From NCBI GenBank assembly GCA_903822185.1, contig CAIJOA010000017.1, forward strand, positions 1 to 64,000: 64,000 nucleotides of DNA, written 5' to 3'. Positions within the stretch are counted from its first letter, which is position 1. Each line of letters opens with the position of its first letter. Below are positions 27,405 to 35,280 of the stretch, one piece after another. Source of the stretch: an uncultured Rhodospirillales bacterium (GTDB lineage: Bacteria > Pseudomonadota > Alphaproteobacteria > ATCC43930 > CGMCC-115725). A model generated the notes under the pieces. It was not told the origin of the DNA, ran no database searches, and worked only from the letters and a program-made list of their open reading frames with translations. A program made the translations under genes and the position numbers.

Positions 27405-28406
27405 TCAGTTCGGCGCCAACTCGCGCGGCGTGACCGGAAAGGTCAGCTTCAGTTCGCGGCGCAAGACGACCACCGGCACCGAAACACCGAGGCGTTCTTC
27501 GGTCAGCAAGCGGTGCATCGCGTCGATATCCTCGATCGCGTGACCATCGACCTCGACGATGACGTCACCTTCCTTCACGCCCGCCGCTGCCGCTGCGCCA
27601 TCGGGGGCCAAAGACTGCACCCGCACGCCGCTTTCATGAACGAGGCCGTGGAACCGCACGACCTTGCGTGCGACGGGCACGTTCTGACCGCCGACGCCGA
27701 TATAGCAGCGCCGCACCCGGCCTTCGCGGATCAGCCGCGTCGCCACGAACTCGACCGTGTCCGCCGAAATCGAGAAACAGATGCCCTGCGCCATGGCGAT
27801 GATCGCGGTGTTGATGCCAACGATCTGACCCGCCGAATTGACCAACGGTCCGCCCGAATTGCCGGGGTTGAGCGCCGCGTCGGTTTGAATGACGCTGTCG
27901 ATCAGCCGGCCCGAGCGTGAGCGCAGGCTGCGGCCCAAGGCGCTGACCACGCCCGCCGTGACGGTGCATTGAAACCCAAATGGATTGCCGATGGCGACAA
28001 CGAGCTGACCGACGCGCAGGCCACGCCCGCTGCCGAGCCGCGCCCAGACCGGCGTGTCGCCATCGAGCCGCAACACAGCCAGATCGGTATCGGGATCGTC
28101 GCCGACGATCGTCGCGGCCGAGGAACGTCCATCGGGGAAGGTCGCGGTGATCCGCTTTGCGCCGCTGATGACATGGCTGTTGGTCAGCACATAGCCGTCG
28201 GGGGTGAAGACGACACCGGAACCGGAACCGCCACGGCCCTTTTCATTTTCGACCGCGAGATGCAGCACCGCCGGACCAACCTTATCGACCGCGCCGATCA
28301 CCGCGCGCGAATAGGCGTCGAAAGCCGCAGCATCGTTGGACGTCGAAGAGAGCGCCGCTGCGTCCTGCACCGGCGAAAGTTCATCGAGGGTGTTGATGTG
28401 TGTCAT
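27405..28406 (-). CDS. S1C (trypsin-like) serine protease with one PDZ domain, no signal peptide
   Basis: A 333-residue HtrA-type protease. The triad is His78 (LTNSHVI), Asp108 (DPDTDLAVL) and Ser184 (NPGNSGGPL), and a single PDZ domain covers about residues 240-325. Unlike the Do protease at 18073, the N-terminus (MTHINTLDELSPVQDAA) is polar, with no signal peptide or membrane anchor, so the protein appears cytoplasmic or is exported by another route. No better in-frame start that would supply a signal sequence is seen. It is divergent from the GT4 gene. Confidence 0.88.
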   Translation of the reverse strand: MTHINTLDELSPVQDAAALSSTSNDAAAFDAYSRAVIGAVDKVGPAVLHLAVENEKGRGGSGSGVVFTPDGYVLTNSHVISGAKRITATFPDGRSSAATIVGDDPDTDLAVLRLDGDTPVWARLGSGRGLRVGQLVVAIGNPFGFQCTVTAGVVSALGRSLRSRSGRLIDSVIQTDAALNPGNSGGPLVNSAGQIVGINTAIIAMAQGICFSISADTVEFVATRLIREGRVRRCYIGVGGQNVPVARKVVRFHGLVHESGVRVQSLAPDGAAAAAGVKEGDVIVEVDGHAIEDIDAMHRLLTEERLGVSVPVVVLRRELKLTFPVTPRELAPN

Positions 28407-28551
28407 GATAGGGATTCAGGTGGGAAGCGGCGGCGCGATTTCCAGAACCGGCCCCGCAACTTGTGGCCCTGACCGGCCCTAACGCACGGATTTAGGCCGC
28501 AAAACCAACGTCCTTAAAGCTTCATTAGGGCTTTTTCGATAAGCCTTAGGG

Positions 28552-29838
28552 ATGGTCGGCGGCACGATCCCGTCAGAAGATTCGGTCAACGCCGTCCCCT
28601 CGCGGGCCGGTGTGCGGCGACTGCTTACCTTCACGACGCTTTATCCGAGCCACGTCACGCCATCGCACGGCGTGTTCGTCGAGAATCGGTTACGGCATCT
28701 GGTGGCAAGCGGGCGGGTGGAATCCCGCATCGTCGCGCCGGTGCCCTGGTTTCCCTTCAGCGCCAAGTTCTTCGGCCGCTATGCCAATTACGCCAAGGTC
28801 GCCGTCCGCGAGAGGCGGCACGGCATCGAGATCGATCATCCGCGTTATCTGGTGCTGCCGAAGATCGGCATGCTGCTGACGCCGTTATTCCTGTTCCTGT
28901 CCGCCCTGCCCGCGATCAAACGCATCCAGGCGGAAGAAGGCGATTTCGACGTCATCGACGCGCATTATTTTTATCCCGACGGCATTGCCGCCGCGATGCT
29001 GGGCCGTGTCCTGGGCAAGCCCGTCACCATCACGGCGCGCGGCACCGACATCAATCTGATCCCGCGCCAGAACCTGCCGCGCCGCATGATCCTGTGGGCA
29101 GCGCGCATGGCCGCTGGGATGGTCACGGTCAGCGAAGCTTTGCGCCGCGAAATGATCGCCCTGGGCATCCCGGGCCATCGCGTCCGGACGCTGCGCAACG
29201 GCGTCGATCTGACCATGTTCCATCCGACCGAACGCGCGGAAACCCGCGCGGCGATGAGTCTCGAAGGCCCGGTCCTGATTTCAGTCGGGCACCTGGTCGA
29301 GCGTAAGGGCCATGACCTTGTCATCGGCGCGCTGCCCGATTTGCTCGGCTATTCCCTGCTGGTCGCCGGCGACGGCCCGGAGCGCGGCAAGCTTCAGGCA
29401 CTGGCCGCCACTTTGGGTGTCACCGACCGCGTCCGCTTCCTTGGCGCCGTCCCTCATGCCGCGCTGGCGAAACTCTATTCAGCTTCGGATGCATTGGTGC
29501 TCGCCTCAAGCCGCGAAGGCTGGCCGAACGTCTTGTTGGAAGCGATGGCCTGCGGTGCGCCGGTTGTCGCCTCGAATGTCTGGGGCGCCCCTGAATTAGT
29601 CTGCGATCCGGCGGCCGGCGTGCTGATGCAGGAACGGACGGCAGGCGGCGTTGCCAGCGGCGTGCGCGCCTTGTTCGCCGCTTTACCAACCCGCGAGGCC
29701 ACGCGCCGTTTCGCCGAAGGCTATAGCTGGGACGAGACCACCGAGGGTCAAATTCGTTTGTTCGATGAAATCATGGCGGCCCGCGTCACGCGGCCTGCCC
29801 CGGCGACCAAATCTTTACGTCGCGAGAGGATGCTCTAG
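28552..29838 (+). CDS. GT4-family glycosyltransferase
   Basis: A 428-residue GT-B fold enzyme. The N-terminal acceptor domain begins LLTFTTLYPSHVTPSHGVFVENR, a form common in exopolysaccharide and exosortase-associated glycosyltransferases. The C-terminal donor domain has LISVGHLVERKGHDLVI (about residue 245) and the EGWPNVLLEAMACGAPVVAS motif (about 320), whose E-x7-E positions contact the nucleotide sugar. It probably adds a sugar to a lipid-linked exopolysaccharide repeat on the cytoplasmic side of the membrane. The deacetylase gene follows two bases after its stop. Confidence 0.87.
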   Translation: MVGGTIPSEDSVNAVPSRAGVRRLLTFTTLYPSHVTPSHGVFVENRLRHLVASGRVESRIVAPVPWFPFSAKFFGRYANYAKVAVRERRHGIEIDHPRYLVLPKIGMLLTPLFLFLSALPAIKRIQAEEGDFDVIDAHYFYPDGIAAAMLGRVLGKPVTITARGTDINLIPRQNLPRRMILWAARMAAGMVTVSEALRREMIALGIPGHRVRTLRNGVDLTMFHPTERAETRAAMSLEGPVLISVGHLVERKGHDLVIGALPDLLGYSLLVAGDGPERGKLQALAATLGVTDRVRFLGAVPHAALAKLYSASDALVLASSREGWPNVLLEAMACGAPVVASNVWGAPELVCDPAAGVLMQERTAGGVASGVRALFAALPTREATRRFAEGYSWDETTEGQIRLFDEIMAARVTRPAPATKSLRRERML

Positions 29839-29840
29839 CG

Positions 29841-30959
29841 ATGCAAGGGTCCGGCACACAGCCGAAATATGACGCAGCCGGCGGCGAGCACAGCACGCAG
29901 CCGACGATTACGAGTCTGTCGCTTTTACCGGTGACGCATTTCTTCGCGCAGCGCGTGCAGCCGGTTGCCATCGGCCGCAGCACGCAGCCGATGCTGCAAG
30001 TCATCATCGATGCGGAAGAAGAATTCGACTGGTCGAAGCCGTTCGACCGGCACAATGACGGCGTCGAGAACATCGCGCATCAACATCTCGCCCAGCGCAT
30101 TTTCGAGCGCTATGGCGTGAAACCGACCTATGTCGTCGATTACGCCGTCGCCAGTCAGCCGAAGGGCTATGAACCGCTGCGCCGCCTGGTGGAGCGCGAT
30201 CTTGCCGATATCGGCGCGCATCTGCAGCCGTGGGTCAATCCACCGTTCGACGATCCGACGGCATCCGGCGACGACAGCTTCCGTTCTTTTCCCGGCAATC
30301 TGCCGCCGGAATTGGAGCGCGAAAAGCTGCGCCTTTTGAGCGAAGCGATCGAGCGCAACCTAGGTGTCCGCCCGACCGTCTATCGCGCCGGACGTTATGG
30401 GATTGGACCGTCGAGCTTCGAGATGCTGGACGAACTCGGCTATGAAATCGACGCCAGCGTTCTGCCGCGCATCGATCTCAGCAGCAAGCTAGGCCCTGAT
30501 CTCAGCATTTTCGGCCCGGAACCGTTTTGGTTCGGGACCGGACGCAAGCGGCTCGGCATCCCGCTGACCGCGGGCTATACGGGGCTTCTCGCCGGCCGAC
30601 ATCGAATTCTCGATCCGCTTCTCAATCAGCCGATGGTCGAGAATGCGCGCCTCAAAGCCGTCGCGTCACGACTGCGGCTGTTCGAACGTATCAGCTTGTC
30701 GCCGGAAGGTTTCACCTTGGCCGAGCAAAAACGACTGACGCGGTATCTCTTCGCGCGTGGCCAACGCGTCTTCAATCTCAGCTATCACAGCCCATCCCTG
30801 CTGCCCGGTTGCACGCCGTATGTCCGCGATGCGGAAGCGCTCGATATCTTCCTCGAACGGCTGGAAGCCTATCTCGTCTGGTTCGCCGCCGAACTGGGCG
30901 GACGCTTCACGACGCCGATGGAAATCAAACAGCTTCTCGAAGAACATCGTCCCGCCTAA
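29841..30959 (+). CDS. Polysaccharide deacetylase-like (WalW-type) protein
   Basis: A 372-residue protein with a NodB-like/deacetylase-like layout. LQVIIDAEEEFDW at about residue 52 corresponds to the first metal-binding strand, DIGAHLQPWVNPPF near residue 130 holds the His region, and FNLSYHSPSLLPG near 310 the C-terminal His. Several canonical deacetylase ligands are not where a typical enzyme has them, so activity is uncertain. The start is ATG 29841, two bases after the glycosyltransferase stop, with GAGAGGA 11 bases upstream. An internal ATG at 29991, which begins the conserved domain, is an alternative. It probably modifies or recognises the polysaccharide made by this locus. Confidence 0.72.
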   Translation: MQGSGTQPKYDAAGGEHSTQPTITSLSLLPVTHFFAQRVQPVAIGRSTQPMLQVIIDAEEEFDWSKPFDRHNDGVENIAHQHLAQRIFERYGVKPTYVVDYAVASQPKGYEPLRRLVERDLADIGAHLQPWVNPPFDDPTASGDDSFRSFPGNLPPELEREKLRLLSEAIERNLGVRPTVYRAGRYGIGPSSFEMLDELGYEIDASVLPRIDLSSKLGPDLSIFGPEPFWFGTGRKRLGIPLTAGYTGLLAGRHRILDPLLNQPMVENARLKAVASRLRLFERISLSPEGFTLAEQKRLTRYLFARGQRVFNLSYHSPSLLPGCTPYVRDAEALDIFLERLEAYLVWFAAELGGRFTTPMEIKQLLEEHRPA

Positions 30960-30984
30960 GACGTCTCGTTATTCCAAAATGATA

Positions 30985-31020
30985 AAAGCGCGCGGTGTTT
31001 CCACCGCGCGCTTTTTCTTT
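30985..31020. terminator. Bidirectional terminator between deacetylase-like gene and prsT
   Basis: A 13-bp stem (AAAGCGCGCGGTG / CACCGCGCGCTTT) with loop TTTC is followed on the plus strand by TTTCTTT, and its left side is A-rich so that the minus-strand copy also ends in T residues. It lies between two convergent genes and can serve both. Confidence 0.85.
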
Positions 31021-31028
31021 GGACGTTC

Positions 31029-31057
31029 TTCCCTCTCCACCATCAGTGGAAAGGGAA
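31029..31057. repeat. Hairpin next to the terminator
   Basis: Arms of 12 bases (31029-31040 and 31046-31057), complementary at 11 positions, with loop CATCA. It has no T tract and stands 15 bases beyond the prsT stop; possibly a REP-like unit or a 3'-end stabiliser. Confidence 0.5.
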
Positions 31058-31071
31058 GTGCATCGTGGGCC

Positions 31072-33870
31072 TTAGTTGGTGAGGGTCTGCAAGTACTGAG
31101 AGGCTTGCGCTTTCGCATCGGCGTTGCTGTCGTCCTGCGCCAGCTTCGCCAGCATGTCACGCGCCGGACCCATCGCGCCGGTGCGCGAGAGTGCGACAGC
31201 CAGATGGAACTGCACGTTCGCGTCTTGCGGCATGCCGTAGGCAGCGGCTTTCAGATAGGGCAAGCCGCCCTTTGCATCGCCCTGCGCGACCATCACCCAC
31301 CCCAGCGTGTCTTGGACCGCCGAGGAAAGCGGCGCGAGCGAGCGCGCCTTTTCCGCCAACTGACGTGCCTGGGGATTGCCGAGTTGGAGATAGCACCAGG
31401 CGAGATCGTTGAGCATCACCACGTCGTTCGGGCTTTGCGCGACCAATTTCTCGAACTCGGTCTGGGCCGATTTCCAATCCTTCGCATTGAGATAGAGATC
31501 CGCGACGGCACGGCGCGCGGTGACGTCGTTCGGATGACTGTTCAGCCAGTTCCGCAACAAGGCGACGCTCTTGGCTTGATCGCCGCCGGCATTGAGGATC
31601 ATCGCATGCTGCACGATCATCGCTTCCGAGGGCTTGGTCTTTTCCGCTTCGGTCAGAACCGCCGAGGCTTCCGGAACCTTGCCTTCGCGGGTCAATGCCG
31701 CGGCAACCCACAAGGTCGCGATCGACGGATCGTCACCCTGGGCCAGCATCGATTTAGCCGAAGCTTGCGCCGCCGCCGTGCCGCCGATCTTGTATTCGAT
31801 CTCGACGAGCTCTTCCTTCAACGCGCCGTTTTTCGGATCGAGTTGGACCGCGCGCTTCATCGCATCGCGGCCGTTCTTCAGATCCTTTGCCGCAACCAGC
31901 GCCGCGGCATAGCGTTCGAACAGCACCGGCATTTTCGAGCCGATTTCCGTTGCCCGGCGATAGGTCGCCGCCGCACCGGTCATATCGTTCGAGGCCAACT
32001 GAACCCGAGCCATCAGATCGAGCACGTCGAGATTGTTCGGGAATTGCGCGATGAGGTTGCGCATCACCGTCAGCCCTTCGTTCCAGTTCTTCTGCGAGGC
32101 ATAGACATTCGCCAAGCGCAGAGCGGGCATCGGGTCTTTTGGCGCGGCGATCGATGCCTGCTTCAAGAACGCGACCGCCGAAGCGACATCGCGTTGCGAC
32201 AAGGAAATATTCGCCAAGGCGATCATGCTGGCCGTATCGGCCGGATTGCGTTTCACCAGATCGCGATACATCGTCACCGCATCGTCGGGCCGCCCCTGCG
32301 CCAGATAAACTTCGGCGAGGTTATGGCCGGCGACCGTGAATTCCGGATGCTTGCTGTAGATATCGTAGAAAATTCGTTCGGCATTGGCGAAGTCGGTCTG
32401 CGCCACGCGGGCGAGGCCGAGAAGATTTTGCGCAACCGGATTCTCGGCGTTGCTCTTGGCGTAGATTTCGGCAGCAGCCGCGGCTTGCGGGATACGGCGT
32501 GAGCGCAATTCGGCCAGGATCAAAGACGGACCGGCGATCTGATCGCCGCCATTTTGCTGGAAGACCGTTTCCAACTGTTGGATGGCCTGATCGGTATCGC
32601 CGGCGGCATAGCGGGTCGAGGCGAGCTGGGTTTGGAAATTCAAATCGCCGTTGGGTTGCGCCGTGGCATGAGACAAAGCATCCGACGCCTTGTCATTCTT
32701 GCCTTGCGCCAGATAGGCGTTCGCCAGCAACACCCAGGCGCTGCCATCATCCGGCGTCACGCGCACGAGGTTTTCGAGATATTGCGCAGCGCGTTCCGGC
32801 GCACCTTCACGCGTCGCGATTTCGGCGACGAGCTTGGTCGCAGTGGGGTTGTTCGGCACGCGGCCGAGGAATTTCGACAAGCTGTCTTCAGCTTCGGACA
32901 GACGGCCTTTCGCGAACTGGATATCGCCGAGCAGAAGATAACCCGCCGGGAAATCGCGGAACTGCGGCGTCAGCGGTTGGAGACGCGCATTCGCCTGATC
33001 AAGACGGTTCTGACGCGCGTCGATAAGCGCCTGAAGATAATTCGCCTGAAAATCGTTCGGCGCTTCGGTCAGGATCGCTTTGATTTCCTGGCCGGCGACG
33101 TCGAGCTGATTCTTGGCGATCAGCAGGTTGGCGCGGTTCATTCGGGCCGTGAGATTTTGCGGCTCGCGCGTCAGCACGTCGTTGAGATAAGCGAGCGCAC
33201 CGTCGATATCGCCTTTGACGCGCAGGACATCGGCCTTGCCGATTTCGGCATGGCTATCGCGCGGATCGATCTGCAAGGCCTGATCGACCTCTTGTTCGGC
33301 CTCGGCGCGTTTGTTCTGTGCCAGATAGAGGCGCGCCATACCGAGTTTCGGGCCGACCGCACGGGGATCGAGACGTTCAGCATCACGTAGCGACGGTTCG
33401 GCCTGATCCAACTGACGGGTGCTGATCATCGCGTGACCGCGGAAGAGACGCACGGCGCTTTCCTGCTGGGCCGGACGATTGCCCGGCTTCACTTCACGCA
33501 GCAGGATGTCGTACTTACCGGCGCGCAGCATGGCTTCGGCCAAAACCGGCGCGATCTTCGCTTCGTCGCCGCCGCGTTGCGCGGCGTTGCGCGCCTCGGC
33601 TTCGGCGGCCGGCGTGTTGCCGGTCAGCAAATAGACCTTGGCGAGTTGCAGATGCGTTTCGGGATTTTCCGGCGCAACGCGAACGGCATTGCGCAGTTCG
33701 ATCGAGGCGCCGCGCACATCGCCTTTGGCCATCATCGCCTGAGCGTTTTGAACATAGCTGGCGCCAGCGTTGGGATCGGCCCATGCGCCGGTGGCGAGCG
33801 CGATCGGCGAGACGCCCAGCGCAAGGCCGAGCGAGAGAGCACGAGTCCAAGACTTATAGATATTGGTCAT
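31072..33870 (-). CDS. prsT: PEP-CTERM/exosortase-system TPR protein PrsT
   Basis: A 932-residue exported TPR protein. ATG 33868-33870 is chosen because AAGGA lies eight bases before it; the ATG three codons upstream overlaps that signal. Residues 1-31 form a signal peptide (LATGAWAD). The rest is a continuous array of about 25 degenerate TPR units, for example LQLAKVYLLTGNTPAAEAEA and LNDLAWCYLQLGNPQARQLA, including the DLAWCY-type repeat near the C-terminus typical of PrsT. In exosortase loci PrsT is thought to act in envelope assembly or export of polysaccharide and sorted proteins. It is last in the operon, 44 bases after prsR, and may be more highly expressed. Confidence 0.87.
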   Translation of the reverse strand: MTNIYKSWTRALSLGLALGVSPIALATGAWADPNAGASYVQNAQAMMAKGDVRGASIELRNAVRVAPENPETHLQLAKVYLLTGNTPAAEAEARNAAQRGGDEAKIAPVLAEAMLRAGKYDILLREVKPGNRPAQQESAVRLFRGHAMISTRQLDQAEPSLRDAERLDPRAVGPKLGMARLYLAQNKRAEAEQEVDQALQIDPRDSHAEIGKADVLRVKGDIDGALAYLNDVLTREPQNLTARMNRANLLIAKNQLDVAGQEIKAILTEAPNDFQANYLQALIDARQNRLDQANARLQPLTPQFRDFPAGYLLLGDIQFAKGRLSEAEDSLSKFLGRVPNNPTATKLVAEIATREGAPERAAQYLENLVRVTPDDGSAWVLLANAYLAQGKNDKASDALSHATAQPNGDLNFQTQLASTRYAAGDTDQAIQQLETVFQQNGGDQIAGPSLILAELRSRRIPQAAAAAEIYAKSNAENPVAQNLLGLARVAQTDFANAERIFYDIYSKHPEFTVAGHNLAEVYLAQGRPDDAVTMYRDLVKRNPADTASMIALANISLSQRDVASAVAFLKQASIAAPKDPMPALRLANVYASQKNWNEGLTVMRNLIAQFPNNLDVLDLMARVQLASNDMTGAAATYRRATEIGSKMPVLFERYAAALVAAKDLKNGRDAMKRAVQLDPKNGALKEELVEIEYKIGGTAAAQASAKSMLAQGDDPSIATLWVAAALTREGKVPEASAVLTEAEKTKPSEAMIVQHAMILNAGGDQAKSVALLRNWLNSHPNDVTARRAVADLYLNAKDWKSAQTEFEKLVAQSPNDVVMLNDLAWCYLQLGNPQARQLAEKARSLAPLSSAVQDTLGWVMVAQGDAKGGLPYLKAAAYGMPQDANVQFHLAVALSRTGAMGPARDMLAKLAQDDSNADAKAQASQYLQTLTN

Positions 33871-33914
33871 AATCACCATCCTTGTTCGACACGGGGGCCG
33901 AAGCGAAAAACCAG

Positions 33915-35276
33915 TTAGGAAGCCACGTCCAAGCCCAGGCCTTCGAGGAGGCCATAGAGCGTTGGGCGGCTGATGCCGAGAAGCTTTGACGCACGCGAGA
34001 GATTGCCGTTGGTCTGCGCCAACGCCATTTGCACCACGCCGCGTTCGGCGCGCGCACGCGCCTCGCGGAGATCGAGCGAGCCATTCGGCAGTTCCGCCGG
34101 GGCGAGTTCGAGATCGGCGGCAGAAATCGCCATGCCGTCGGCCATCACGACACCGCGCTTCACGCGGTTTTCCAGTTCACGAACATTGCCGCGCCACGGA
34201 TGCACGGCGATCGCCGCCAGAGCATCCGAGCCGAAGCCTTTCAGTTTACGTGCGAATTGCGCGTTGAACTTCTTTAGAAAGTACGTCGCCAACAGGATCG
34301 GATCGCCCTCACGCTCGCGCAGCGGCGGGATCGTCATCCGAACTTCGTTGAGGCGGTAATAGAGATCCTCGCGGAAGCGGCCCGTGCTCATCAGATCGTC
34401 GAGATTCTGATTGGTGGCACAGACGATACGGACATCTACTTGAATCGGACGATGGCCGCCGATCCGTTCGACCACCTGATCCTGCAGGAAGCGCAGCAAC
34501 TTGACCTGCATCGGCATCGGCACGTCGCCGATTTCGTCGAGAAACAATGTGCCGCCATGGGCGGATTCGATCTTGCCGATGGTCTGTTTGATCGCGCCGG
34601 TGAAAGCGCCTTTCTCGTGCCCGAACAGTTCGCTTTCGAGCAGCGTCTCCGGAATGGCGGCGCAATTGATCGCGACGAACGGTTTCTTGCCGCGCGGGCT
34701 GAGGCGATGGACAGCGTGGGCTAGGACTTCCTTGCCGGTGCCGCTTTCACCGAGCAGCAGGACGGCGACGTCGGTCGGAGCAATCTTTTCGATCGTGCGC
34801 AGGACGCGCGTCATCTGCGGGCTCGACGCAACGATGCCATCGACCGGCGATTGCGGCGTCAGATCCATCAAGCGGCGATTTTCGGTTTCGAGATCCGCCA
34901 AGCGGCTGGCGCGCTCGACCATATGCCGCAGCAAATCGACATCGACCGGCTTCTGATAGAAGTCATAAGCGCCGAGAGCGACCGCGCGCAGCGCCGCTTC
35001 ATGGTTTTCCTGTCCGGTCGCGACGATGACTTTCGTATCACCGCCATGCGCCAGGATCGCCTCGAGCGTCAGCAAGCCTTCGCGCACGCTTTCGGGTTCG
35101 GGCGGCAATCCCAGATCGAGGATCACGACCGGCGGACGCACCCGGCGAAATTCCGCCAGTGCATCCTCGCGGTTGCTGGCCACGACCATATCAGCATCGG
35201 AAAGGGCCCAGCGGAATTGCCGGATGAGACCTTCGTCATCCTCGACGAGAAGCAGACTGAGCTTATTGTCTTTCAT
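33915..35276 (-). CDS. prsR: PEP-CTERM-associated sigma-54-dependent response regulator PrsR
   Basis: A 453-residue NtrC-type activator. The receiver domain (1-120) has Asp54 (VILDLGLPP), Thr87 and Lys109. The AAA+ domain has Walker A GESGTGKE (176-183), the sigma-54-contacting GAFTGA loop (223-228) and Walker B LFLDEIGD (245-251). The C-terminal Fis-type helix-turn-helix is NLSRASKLLGISRPTLYGLL. Phosphorylated PrsR should drive RNA polymerase-sigma-54 at promoters of exosortase substrates and polysaccharide genes. It follows prsK by four bases, and its cognate kinase is certainly that gene. No convincing -24/-12 promoter was found in this window. Confidence 0.92.
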   Translation of the reverse strand: MKDNKLSLLLVEDDEGLIRQFRWALSDADMVVASNREDALAEFRRVRPPVVILDLGLPPEPESVREGLLTLEAILAHGGDTKVIVATGQENHEAALRAVALGAYDFYQKPVDVDLLRHMVERASRLADLETENRRLMDLTPQSPVDGIVASSPQMTRVLRTIEKIAPTDVAVLLLGESGTGKEVLAHAVHRLSPRGKKPFVAINCAAIPETLLESELFGHEKGAFTGAIKQTIGKIESAHGGTLFLDEIGDVPMPMQVKLLRFLQDQVVERIGGHRPIQVDVRIVCATNQNLDDLMSTGRFREDLYYRLNEVRMTIPPLREREGDPILLATYFLKKFNAQFARKLKGFGSDALAAIAVHPWRGNVRELENRVKRGVVMADGMAISAADLELAPAELPNGSLDLREARARAERGVVQMALAQTNGNLSRASKLLGISRPTLYGLLEGLGLDVAS

Positions 35277-35280
35277 TGCA

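Noticed and set aside
30757-32502. A 581-codon frame antisense to prsT
   Set aside because: It starts inside the deacetylase-like gene, crosses a terminator, and mirrors TPR coding; Arg-rich and featureless.
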